Positions 1 through 5,277 of a DNA stretch of 6,248 nucleotides are shown in pieces. The notes under the pieces are model-generated. The model searched no databases and was not told where the DNA came from. It worked only from the letters and a program-made list of their open reading frames with translations. The position numbers were made by a program, and so were the translations under genes. The stretch lies in the NCBI GenBank assembly GCA_030604585.1, contig JAUVVP010000129.1, positions 1 to 6,248 of the forward strand, read 5' to 3'. How positions within the stretch are numbered: the stretch's first letter is position 1; each line of letters begins with the position of its first letter. The stretch is from Planctomycetota bacterium. Lineage in GTDB: Bacteria; Planctomycetota; Brocadiia; SM23-32.

Positions 1-95
1 AGCTCCCTGTGGTTGACCGACCGCGCCTCCACGCGCACGGTCCACTGCTCGCACTGGACCTCGGCGGAGCCGAAACCGGTCATGCTCCTAATCAT
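1..95 (-). CDS. yicC: YicC/YloC-family endoribonuclease, N-terminal fragment (runs off left edge)
   Basis: Only the first 31 codons are in the window, read leftward from the ATG at 95-93. The peptide begins MIRSMTGFGSAEV and continues to ARSVNHRE. The start MIRSMTGFG and the motif (R)SVNHR are hallmarks of the YicC/YloC N-terminal domain; members characterised in E. coli and Bacillus are endoribonucleases acting in RNA turnover. The start lies inside the last codons of secG: the two genes overlap by 8 nt (95-88) in different frames, which suggests translational coupling. A GGAGAG stretch lies about 9 nt upstream, inside secG. An internal Met at codon 5 is an alternative start, but family members begin MIRSMT. 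The catalytic part is not visible, so activity cannot be judged. In many bacteria gmk follows this gene, which would place it just left of the window (inference). Confidence 0.88.
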   Translation of the reverse strand, partial: MIRSMTGFGSAEVQCEQWTVRVEARSVNHRE

Positions 96-582
96 TCTGA
101 GCCGACTCTCCAGGCTCTGGGGTGCTGCCTTCCTGCGGCAGGGCGGGCGCCTCCGGAGCTGTCGGCGCCTCAGCAGGCGGCTCTCCTGGGGGTTCCACGC
201 CGAAGTCAAGCAAGGGGGCCTCCTTCGCCGGCGGCGGCGGGGGAATCAGCCCCCCCTTGGCCGGTCGGCTTAATCCCATCCGCGCCACAAGCATGGTGAT
301 GAATACGAACAGTCCCAGCATCACGTAAGTGGCCTTTGCTATCGGCGTGGCCGAGTGCGTCCCCAACAGGGAATCCGCGCCCAACCCGCCCAGAGAGGCG
401 GCCAGTCCGCCGCCCCGCCCGCTCTGGAGCAGTATGGCAAGCACCGCCATCACGCCGGTGATCACCACGTAGGCCACCAGCAGCCGCCGCCAGCCAAGGG
501 CATAGAACAACAGCGCCAGCGCGAAGAACGAGCCGATGATGGCGCCCTTCCTCAGTTGCTTTCGCAGTTCTTCAGGTTCCAT
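88..582 (-). CDS. secG: SecG, preprotein translocase subunit, with extra N-terminal membrane segment and long Pro/Glu/Ala tail
   Basis: 164-residue subunit of the SecYEG protein-export channel in the inner membrane. The family core is clear: LLQSGRGGGLAASLGG (51-66) followed by the cytoplasmic-loop residues up to TPIAKAT (79-85), corresponding to the LLQxGKGxG...FG...LTKxT pattern. Hydrophobic segments lie at about 13-31, 34-52 and 84-101; classical SecG has only the last two. The N-terminus is basic (RKQLRK, 7-12), giving a predicted N-in/C-out topology. Residues 107-164 form a low-complexity tail rich in Pro, Glu and Ala, predicted to face the periplasm and absent from short SecG proteins. 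The start is supported by GGAAG 7 nt upstream of the ATG. The gene begins 28 nt after tpiA and overlaps yicC by 8 nt, so it is probably part of the pheA-tpiA-secG-yicC unit. The identification is secure; the role of the extensions is unknown. Confidence 0.93.
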   Translation of the reverse strand: MEPEELRKQLRKGAIIGSFFALALLFYALGWRRLLVAYVVITGVMAVLAILLQSGRGGGLAASLGGLGADSLLGTHSATPIAKATYVMLGLFVFITMLVARMGLSRPAKGGLIPPPPPAKEAPLLDFGVEPPGEPPAEAPTAPEAPALPQEGSTPEPGESAQND

Positions 583-589
583 ATTATCG

Positions 590-594
590 CTTCC
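590..594 (-). promoter_or_regulatory. Ribosome binding site of secG
   Basis: GGAAG on the minus strand lies 7 nt before the ATG at 582-580. It supports the long SecG start and hence the extra N-terminal membrane segment, rather than a downstream GTG start near codon 36 that would give a classical two-helix protein. Confidence 0.55.
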
Positions 595-610
595 GTCCTG
601 GCTTGCCGCC

Positions 611-1378
611 TTATTTGCTCACCGCGCAGGCGGCGCGGATGATGCCGGCGAAGGCGTCCGCCTTCAAGCTCGCCCCGCCGACGAGAGCGCCGTCCACGTT
701 CGGCATGGCCATCAGGTCCGTCGCGTTCTCCGGCTTGACGCTCCCGCCGTACTGGATGATGGTCCGCTCGGCCAGCTCGGCGCTGTAGATGCCCGCCAGC
801 AGGCCGCGCAGGATCCCGTGCACCTCCTCCGCCTGTTCGCGAGTGGCCGTCCGCCCGGTGCCGATGGCCCAGACGGGCTCGTAGGCCATCGTCACCTCGG
901 CCATCTGCGCCGCGCTCACGCCCTCCAGGGCCGCCCTGAGTTGCCCGGAGACGACATCCTCGGTCTCGCCTGCCTCACGCTGCTCCAACCTCTCACCCAG
1001 ACACAGGATCGGCTTCAGGCCGAACTCCAGCGCCCTGAGCACCTTGGCGTTGATGACCCCGTCGCCCTCGCCCAGGACGTGCCGTCTCTCGGAGTGGCCC
1101 AGGATGACGTAACGGCAGCCGACGTCGAGCAGCATCGGCCCGGCCACCTCGCCCGTGTAAGCCCCTTCCGACTCGGTGTACATGTTCTGCGCGCCTACGC
1201 CGATGGCGCTCCCCGCCAGGGCGTCCGCGACGGCTTTCAGGTAGACGAACGGCGGGCAGACCGCCAGGCGGACTGCCTCCAGGTCGCCGAACTCCGCCTT
1301 GAGCGCTTCGGCCAGCTCGATCCCCTGCCGGCCGTTCAGGTTCATCTTCCAGTTCCCGGCCACGAACAACTGTCTCAT
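611..1378 (-). CDS. tpiA: Triosephosphate isomerase
   Basis: 255-residue cytoplasmic TIM-barrel enzyme interconverting dihydroxyacetone phosphate and glyceraldehyde 3-phosphate in glycolysis and gluconeogenesis. All active-site landmarks are present: GNWKMN with Lys11; ILGHSERR with the electrophilic His95; AYEPVWAIGTG (165-175) with the catalytic base Glu167 followed by the phosphate-gripping loop 6; and IQYGGSVKPEN (208-218) binding the phosphate. Length is normal for the family. The ATG at 1378 was chosen because MRQLFVAGNWKMN matches the usual family N-terminus; the reading frame stays open 39 codons further upstream, but that stretch overlaps pheA and looks unlike the family. No clear Shine-Dalgarno precedes this start. 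The gene follows pheA by 68 nt and precedes secG by 28 nt. The tpiA-secG pairing is common in bacteria. No key residue is missing, so a functional enzyme is expected. Confidence 0.97.
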   Translation of the reverse strand: MRQLFVAGNWKMNLNGRQGIELAEALKAEFGDLEAVRLAVCPPFVYLKAVADALAGSAIGVGAQNMYTESEGAYTGEVAGPMLLDVGCRYVILGHSERRHVLGEGDGVINAKVLRALEFGLKPILCLGERLEQREAGETEDVVSGQLRAALEGVSAAQMAEVTMAYEPVWAIGTGRTATREQAEEVHGILRGLLAGIYSAELAERTIIQYGGSVKPENATDLMAMPNVDGALVGGASLKADAFAGIIRAACAVSK

Positions 1379-1417
1379 GGTCAGCCAACCCGTAGTGTGA
1401 GGTAGGCAATGCCGAAC

Positions 1418-1438
1418 CGGGCCGCTGAGCGGGGCCCG
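1418..1438 (-). other. Small GC-rich hairpin between pheA and tpiA
   Basis: CGGGCC and GGCCCG form a 6-bp stem around a 9-nt loop in the 68-nt gap. There is no T-run on either side, so it is not an obvious intrinsic terminator. It could be an intercistronic mRNA structure or chance in GC-rich DNA. Confidence 0.25.
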
Positions 1439-1446
1439 CGCGGCCT

Positions 1447-2511
1447 TCAGCCACTGCAGCGCGGGAATGCGCCGAGAACCTTGAAGGACAGGCACTCGGC
1501 CTCCATCTCGTCCAGGGCCTTGCGGATCTCTTCCTGTTCGGGGTGCCCGAGGAAATCAATGAAGAAGTAGTACTGCCAGGGAGCACTGGGCGAAGGGAAG
1601 GACTCGATCTTGGTCATGTTGATGCCGTGCTCCTTGATGGGGGCCAGCAGGTCGTGCAGTGCGCCCACCTTGTCGCGGGCGCTGCACAGGACGGCGGTCT
1701 TGTCGTCGCCGGTCGGGTGGCTCATGTGCGTGCCCAACACAAAGAAGCGCGTCACGTTGTGCGCGTAGTCCTCGATGCGGTCATGGAGCACGCGCAACCC
1801 GTGTATCTGGGCCAGGCTCGCGTTGCCGATGGCCGCAGCGCCCGGCTCGGCGACGGCCCTCTCGGCCGCGATGCTGGTGCTGGAGGTGTCCTGGACCTCA
1901 ACGCCGGGCATGTGCTCCTGCAGCCAGCGGCGCGTCTGCCCCAACACCTCGGCGCGGCTGTAGACCTTCCGGACCTCCTCGGGCGGGCACTTGGCCATCA
2001 GGGCGTGATGGATCTCCACCACTATCTCCGCGCAGACCTTCAGCGGGCTGTCAAGGAACCGCGTCAGGGTCTCGTGAATGCCGCCTCCGGTGGAGTTTTC
2101 CACCGGCACGACGCCGTAGTCAACCCGGCCCCGCTCCACCTCGTCGAAGACCTCGTCCATGGTGGCGACCGGGGCATACTGCACCGAGTCGCCGAAGTTG
2201 GCGCGGGACGCCGCGTGTGTGAAGGTGCCCTCGGGGCCGAGGTAGGCGACCTTCAGCGGCTTCTCCAGCCCGAGGCACCCGCTCATGATCTCCCGGTAGA
2301 CGGCCGTCAGGCACGAGTCCGGCAGCGGCCCCTCGTTGAAGGCCGAGATGTTCTTGTAGACGGCCTGCTGGCGGGCCGGCACGTAAAGCGCCTCGTTCCC
2401 TTGCTCCTTCAGCTTGCCGATCTCGCAGGCCAGTCGGGCCCGCTCGTTGATCAGGCGCACGATCCGGGCGTCAAGCTCGTCTACGTTCTTGCGCAGCTCC
2501 GGCAGTTCCAT
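1447..2511 (-). CDS. pheA: Bifunctional chorismate mutase/prephenate dehydratase (P-protein)
   Basis: 354-residue cytoplasmic enzyme converting chorismate to prephenate and then to phenylpyruvate, the committed route to phenylalanine. Residues 1-80 are an AroQ-type chorismate mutase: LRKNVDELD (6-14), INERARLACEIGKLK (21-35) and PARQQ (45-49) line up Arg7, Arg24, Lys35 and Arg47 with E. coli active-site residues, with Gln48 where E. coli has Glu52. Residues 86-265 are the dehydratase domain, with YLGPEGTFTHAA (90-101), VVPVENSTGGG (134-144) and NVTRFFVLG (252-260, containing the TRF catalytic motif). Residues from about 271 form the ACT regulatory domain, with GALHDLL (283-289) and ESFP (303-306) where E. 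coli has GALV and ESRP, the phenylalanine-binding motifs. The ATG at 2511 gives the usual N-terminus; there is no Shine-Dalgarno, and a longer upstream start is Cys-rich and unlike the family. It is the first gene of the leftward unit. Feedback inhibition by Phe is expected from the family. Confidence 0.96.
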   Translation of the reverse strand: MELPELRKNVDELDARIVRLINERARLACEIGKLKEQGNEALYVPARQQAVYKNISAFNEGPLPDSCLTAVYREIMSGCLGLEKPLKVAYLGPEGTFTHAASRANFGDSVQYAPVATMDEVFDEVERGRVDYGVVPVENSTGGGIHETLTRFLDSPLKVCAEIVVEIHHALMAKCPPEEVRKVYSRAEVLGQTRRWLQEHMPGVEVQDTSSTSIAAERAVAEPGAAAIGNASLAQIHGLRVLHDRIEDYAHNVTRFFVLGTHMSHPTGDDKTAVLCSARDKVGALHDLLAPIKEHGINMTKIESFPSPSAPWQYYFFIDFLGHPEQEEIRKALDEMEAECLSFKVLGAFPRCSG

Positions 2512-2521
2512 ACCGATAGTT

Positions 2522-2557
2522 TCAGCGCAGGAAGGGCAGGGAAAACCGGCGAAACAT
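2522..2557 (-). CDS. Possible Phe-containing leader mini-ORF upstream of pheA
   Basis: Between the promoter candidate and pheA, an ATG at 2557-2555 opens an 11-codon ORF, MFRRFSLPFLR, ending in TGA 10 nt before the pheA ATG. Three of eleven codons are Phe. Classical pheA attenuators use a Phe-rich leader peptide (pheL), but here there is no room for a terminator/antiterminator between the stop and pheA, so any control would have to be translational, for example re-initiation or coupling, given that pheA lacks its own ribosome binding site. No strong ribosome binding site precedes the mini-ORF. This may be a coincidence. Confidence 0.22.
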   Translation of the reverse strand: MFRRFSLPFLR

Positions 2558-2596
2558 GACCCCGGACCGGCGATACGGACACACAACCCTCTCAAG

Positions 2597-2623
2597 CTTA
2601 TAGCATTTTCGCCTTTATGTCAA
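2597..2623 (-). promoter_or_regulatory. Sigma-70-type promoter candidate for the pheA-tpiA-secG-yicC unit
   Basis: On the minus strand there is a perfect TTGACA (2623-2618) and TATAAG (2602-2597) separated by 15 nt; TAAGCT, two bases further on, gives a 17-nt spacer but a poorer -10. The boxes sit in the AT-rich patch, and transcription would start near 2590, leaving a leader of about 80 nt before the pheA ATG. Confidence 0.55.
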
Positions 2624-2753
2624 CCGAAATCAGCTTGTTTGCCTGGACACGGTGACCCCCTGACGGTGAGAACGGCTTGCAGCCGCCCCCCCGGAGAGAT
2701 GGCTCCAAACTCGCGGCGCCGGTCGCGGGCAACGCCGAATGGGGGGTTGTCAG

Positions 2754-2782
2754 TTGATAGCGAACCATGGATCGTTCATAGT
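2754..2782 (+). promoter_or_regulatory. Promoter candidate for the propeller-like gene
   Basis: TTGATA (2754-2759) and CATAGT (2777-2782) are separated by 17 nt, matching the sigma-70 consensus at 5/6 and 4/6. Initiation near 2789 would give a leader of about 34 nt. The position and spacing are good but the -10 is weak. Confidence 0.35.
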
Positions 2783-2822
2783 TAGCGCTCAATCGTCATC
2801 CGTGAACGCCGATCGGGAGATC

Positions 2823-3737
2823 ATGTGGGTGAGACGACAAGCCGCCGCCGCAGTCATCCTGGCCGGCTGGCTGCTGGCCGCGGTTGCCGCCGACCCCCGG
2901 CCCGAGGAGACCGAAGCGCCGCCCGCAAGGGTCGAGTACGGCGAGCCGCGGAAGCTGTGCGAGCTGGCCGATCAACGGGTCGACGAGAGCAGCGGGCTTG
3001 CCTGCTCGCGGCGCACCAGCGGCGTGTTCTGGACGCACAACGATTCGGGCGACCGGCCGCGCATCTTCGCCTTCAACCGCAGGGGCGAGGACCTCGGGAC
3101 CTTCAGGGTCCTCGGAGCGGCCGCGCTCGACTGGGAGGACATGGCGTCGGTCAGGCTGGGCGAGAAGCCCTATCTGCTCTGCGCCGATACTGGCGACAAC
3201 GCGCGCAGACGTAAGACGGCCACGGTCTACCTTGTCGAGGAGCCTGCTCTGGGCAAGGACGGCGAGCCGCCCAGGGGCGCCGTCGGGGCGGCCCAAGCCA
3301 TCCACTTCACATACGAGGACGGCCCGCAGAACTGCGAAGCGGTCGCCATTGACGCGACCGAGGGCGTCCTCTACCTGGTCACCAAGACGGTCGTCGTAGA
3401 GAGCAAGGTCTATGCGCTTCCGCTGCCGGGCAAGACGAGGGACGGCCCCCCGGTGGCGAAGGTGATCGCCCGCCTGAAGGCCCGCCCCGCCACGGCGATG
3501 GACATCTCGCCGGACGGGCTGCGCGCCGTTGTCCTTACTTACGGCCACGCTTTCGAGTACGTGCGCACGCGGCAAGAGACGTGGACGGACGCCTTCTCGC
3601 GAGAGCCCCGGCTGATCGCCATGCCCACGCGTGCGCTGGGCGAGTCCATCTGCTACGGCCCGGACGGCAAGACGCTCTACCTGACAAGCGAAGGGCTCCC
3701 GACGCCGCTGTGGGAGGTGCCCGTGGCGGGGCGGTAA
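2823..3737 (+). CDS. Secreted beta-propeller-like protein of unknown function
   Basis: 304-residue protein with a clear signal peptide: basic MWVRRQ, a hydrophobic stretch to about residue 20, and a likely cut after AVAA (20-23). There is no lipobox Cys, so export to the periplasm or outside is expected. The mature part has the character of a WD40/YVTN/NHL-like propeller: repeated short strands with acidic turns, such as ESSGLA (55-60), WTHNDSGD (70-77), DWEDMA (103-108), ADTGDN (121-126), and later SPDG and GPDGKTLYLTSEG segments typical of blade edges. Proteins with the DWED(M/I)A and GD(T/I)GDN signatures occur in many bacteria and lack an assigned activity; the clustered Asp, Glu and Asn suggest metal binding (inference). 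GGGAG lies only 3 nt before the ATG at 2823; the GTG at 2829 has better spacing (9 nt) and would drop just two residues. The gene appears monocistronic, between its own promoter candidate and a hairpin 1 nt after the stop. Confidence 0.8.
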   Translation: MWVRRQAAAAVILAGWLLAAVAADPRPEETEAPPARVEYGEPRKLCELADQRVDESSGLACSRRTSGVFWTHNDSGDRPRIFAFNRRGEDLGTFRVLGAAALDWEDMASVRLGEKPYLLCADTGDNARRRKTATVYLVEEPALGKDGEPPRGAVGAAQAIHFTYEDGPQNCEAVAIDATEGVLYLVTKTVVVESKVYALPLPGKTRDGPPVAKVIARLKARPATAMDISPDGLRAVVLTYGHAFEYVRTRQETWTDAFSREPRLIAMPTRALGESICYGPDGKTLYLTSEGLPTPLWEVPVAGR

Positions 3738-3738
3738 C

Positions 3739-3770
3739 GGTCAACGGATGAGTCCTGCCGTCCGTTGACC
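3739..3770. repeat. Perfect 10-bp inverted repeat after the propeller-like gene, overlapping the next promoter's -35
   Basis: GGTCAACGGA (3739-3748) and its exact reverse complement TCCGTTGACC (3761-3770) flank a 12-nt loop. It begins one base after the TAA stop. There is no T-run on either side, so it is at best an atypical terminator. The right arm contains TTGACC, the -35 of the promoter candidate for the permease. The arm centres are 22 bp apart, about two helical turns, so it could also be a dimer operator. Confidence 0.6.
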
Positions 3771-3794
3771 CGGCGGGGACGGACGAACTACACT
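3765..3794 (+). promoter_or_regulatory. Promoter candidate for the permease gene
   Basis: TTGACC (3765-3770) and TACACT (3789-3794) are separated by 18 nt, matching the sigma-70 consensus at 5/6 and 4/6. Initiation would fall near 3801, where a strong stem-loop begins. The -35 lies within the right arm of the 10-bp inverted repeat. Confidence 0.42.
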
Positions 3795-3800
3795 CCGTGG

Positions 3801-3834
3801 TGGCCCTGCCGGTTGTCGGAAGCCGGCGGGGTCA
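3801..3834 (+). other. 12-bp stem-loop in the permease mRNA leader
   Basis: Positions 3801-3812 pair with 3823-3834 over 12 uninterrupted base pairs, two of them G-U, around a 10-nt loop (TTGTCGGAAG). It ends 28 nt before the ATG at 3863. It lacks a following T-run. It could stabilise the 5' end of the transcript or serve as a binding site; as a terminator for the upstream gene it would be atypical. Confidence 0.5.
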
Positions 3835-3862
3835 AGAACAGGGGCACGAGAACGCGCAAGCG

Positions 3863-5188
3863 ATGAATGAGACTGTACTTACGGTAGGGGTCTTTGCGCT
3901 GGTCTACCTGCGGCTTGTTGTCAGCCGCGCGCACCGGGCCAAGGCCATCTGGGTGGGGATCGGGGTGTTGTGCCTGGTGCCGCTGCTGCTGCGAATGGAC
4001 CCCATCCTCGTGCCCGCCGACCTGTTCGCCTTCGAGAGGGGGAGCTGGGCGGCGATCAACTGGAACGTGATCGGCATCTTCTCCGGCACGATGCTGGTGG
4101 CCGGGGTGCTTATCTACAGCGGCGTGCCGGCGCTCTGTGCCGACCTGCTGATCGAACGCAGCCGCAACGTGGGCTCGGCCATACTCTGGGTGTGCATCTT
4201 CGCCAGCGCCATCAGCGTCGTGGCGGACAACACGGCCACCGTGCTGATAGTCGCCCCGATAGCGCTTGCCCTGGCCAAGAAGCTGAAAGTCTCCGCCGCC
4301 CCGTTCATCATCGGGCTGGCGGTGTCCTCGAACCTTCAGGGCACGGCCACGCTGATAGGCGACCCGCCGAGCATGATCCTGGCCGGCCATTTCCGGCTGA
4401 ACTTCAACGATTTCTTCTGGTATGGCGGGCGGCCGGGCATCTTCTTCGCCGTCCAGGTGGGCGCGGTGGCCGGGTTCGTGGTGCTGTGGTTGCTGTTCCG
4501 GCGCTATGAGCAGCCCGTCGTGCAGATGGAGGCCGAGAAGCCGAAGAGTTGGTTCCCCCTCGTGGTGCTGGTGCTGATGGTATGCGGGCTGGCAGCGGCC
4601 TCGTGGGTGGACCCGAACTTCGTCTGGTTCGGCGCCGCCAACTGCCTGCTGGCCGCCGCGCTCGTCATGGGATGGCTCTTCCGCCGCGAGCGCCGGAGCG
4701 CGCTCAATCTGCTGAAGTCCTTCGACACGAGCACGCTGTTCTTCCTGATGGGCGTGTTCATGATGGTCTATGCGCTGAAGAGGAGCGGCGCGATCGCGGC
4801 CGCCGCCGGATGGCTTGGCGGCGCGACCGGCGGCCACGTGCTGGGGGCCTTTGCGCTGGTCGTGGTGTGCAGCATGCTGTTGAGCGCCTTCATTGACAAC
4901 ATCCCCTACGTGGCCGCCATGCTGCCGCTGGTGGACGCGCTCGGCGGCGACATGGGCCTCGGCCCGACGAACATGGTCCTGCCGTTCGGGCTGCTCATCG
5001 GCTCCTGCCTGGGGGGCAACATCACGCCCATCGGCGCTTCGGCCAACGTGGTGGCCTACGGGCTGCTGAACAGGACGGAGGGGGAGGGCGTCAGCTTCCT
5101 GGGGTTCGTGAAGATAGGGCTGCCGTTCACGCTGGCGGCCGTGGCGGCGGGCTCGGCCTTCCTCTGGGTGACCTGGATGTGGTTCTGA
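3863..5188 (+). CDS. ArsB/NhaD-type (ion transporter superfamily) permease
   Basis: 441-residue polytopic inner-membrane protein of about 11-12 helices. It shows the two-fold pseudo-repeat of the ArsB/NhaD group. Half one has INWNVIGIFSGTMLV (65-79), VADNTATVLIVAP (120-132) and SSNLQGTATLIGDPPSMI (155-172). Half two has FDTSTLFFLMGVFMMV (287-302), FIDNIPYVAAMLPLV (343-357) and GGNITPIGASANVV (384-397). The paired DN and SN/GN motifs line the substrate and ion site in this superfamily. Members include arsenite efflux pumps, NhaD Na+/H+ antiporters and anion carriers. No arsR, arsC or other ars gene is adjacent, so arsenite cannot be assigned; a cation/H+ antiporter or anion exporter is equally possible. 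The ATG at 3863 is chosen because translation from the GTG at 3797 would add a charged, non-hydrophobic stretch and begin upstream of the predicted transcript start. There is no strong Shine-Dalgarno. Confidence 0.88.
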   Translation: MNETVLTVGVFALVYLRLVVSRAHRAKAIWVGIGVLCLVPLLLRMDPILVPADLFAFERGSWAAINWNVIGIFSGTMLVAGVLIYSGVPALCADLLIERSRNVGSAILWVCIFASAISVVADNTATVLIVAPIALALAKKLKVSAAPFIIGLAVSSNLQGTATLIGDPPSMILAGHFRLNFNDFFWYGGRPGIFFAVQVGAVAGFVVLWLLFRRYEQPVVQMEAEKPKSWFPLVVLVLMVCGLAAASWVDPNFVWFGAANCLLAAALVMGWLFRRERRSALNLLKSFDTSTLFFLMGVFMMVYALKRSGAIAAAAGWLGGATGGHVLGAFALVVVCSMLLSAFIDNIPYVAAMLPLVDALGGDMGLGPTNMVLPFGLLIGSCLGGNITPIGASANVVAYGLLNRTEGEGVSFLGFVKIGLPFTLAAVAAGSAFLWVTWMWF

Positions 5189-5213
5189 GGCGTGCTGTGC
5201 AGCGGCGCTTGCT

Positions 5214-5242
5214 TTGTATTCCCGGCGTTCATGGTTTATCAT
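5214..5242 (+). promoter_or_regulatory. Promoter candidate for efp
   Basis: TATCAT (5237-5242, 5/6 to the -10 consensus) lies 17 nt after TTGTAT (5214-5219, 3/6) in the AT-richer part of the 89-nt gap between the permease and efp. Initiation near 5249 gives a leader of about 29 nt containing the ribosome binding site. Read-through from the permease gene is also possible. Confidence 0.42.
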
Positions 5243-5262
5243 GGCCGCCCGAACTCGAGACA

Positions 5263-5268
5263 AGAGGA
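5263..5268 (+). promoter_or_regulatory. Ribosome binding site of efp, deciding a GTG start
   Basis: AGAGGA ends 9 nt before the GTG at 5278. The frame stays open back to an ATG inside the permease gene, but that extension does not resemble EF-P, so this site fixes the GTG as the start. Confidence 0.7.
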
Positions 5269-5277
5269 ACAGGTACC

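Larger units (their letters stand above)
2512..2822. other. Divergent intergenic region between pheA and the propeller-like gene
   Basis: 311 nt without a convincing protein gene. It contains a noticeably AT-richer patch at about 2590-2640, unlike the surrounding DNA, where the leftward promoter candidate lies. It also holds a rightward promoter candidate at 2754-2782, a possible 11-codon leader ORF before pheA, a small CGGCT/AGCCG hairpin (2673-2685), and two copies of ACGGTGA 14 nt apart (2649-2655 and 2663-2669). The last two are short enough to be chance. Confidence 0.6.

Noticed and set aside
536..1405. Open frame of 289 codons on the plus strand opposite tpiA
   Set aside because: It is the antisense shadow of tpiA, which has all catalytic motifs; the plus-strand translation resembles no protein I know.
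1418..1438. Intrinsic terminator between pheA and tpiA
   Set aside because: The stem is only 6 bp, no T-run follows on the minus strand, and the flanking genes are closely spaced in one direction; I keep it only as a small hairpin.
1543..2559. Open frame of 338 codons on the plus strand opposite pheA
   Set aside because: It is the antisense shadow of pheA; the composition is Val/Leu/Gly/Arg-rich with no family resemblance, and pheA is unambiguous.
2649..2669. Two copies of ACGGTGA 14 nt apart as a possible regulator site
   Set aside because: Seven-base direct repeats at this spacing are easily found by chance, and nothing else supports a binding site.
2598..2792. 64-codon minus-strand open frame in the divergent intergenic region
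   Set aside because: It would start inside the rightward promoter region and end across the leftward promoter boxes, with no ribosome binding site or recognisable motif; the translation looks like random non-coding DNA.
3863..5188. Naming the permease arsB (arsenite efflux)
   Set aside because: The superfamily motifs fit, but no arsR, arsC, arsA or arsenic-linked gene is nearby, and the same motifs occur in NhaD antiporters and other anion carriers.
3788..5263. Long antisense open frame (491 codons) opposite the permease
   Set aside because: It mirrors the permease codons in GC-rich DNA, its translation is extremely rich in His, Gln, Arg and Ala without any recognisable domain, and the plus-strand permease has strong family motifs throughout.
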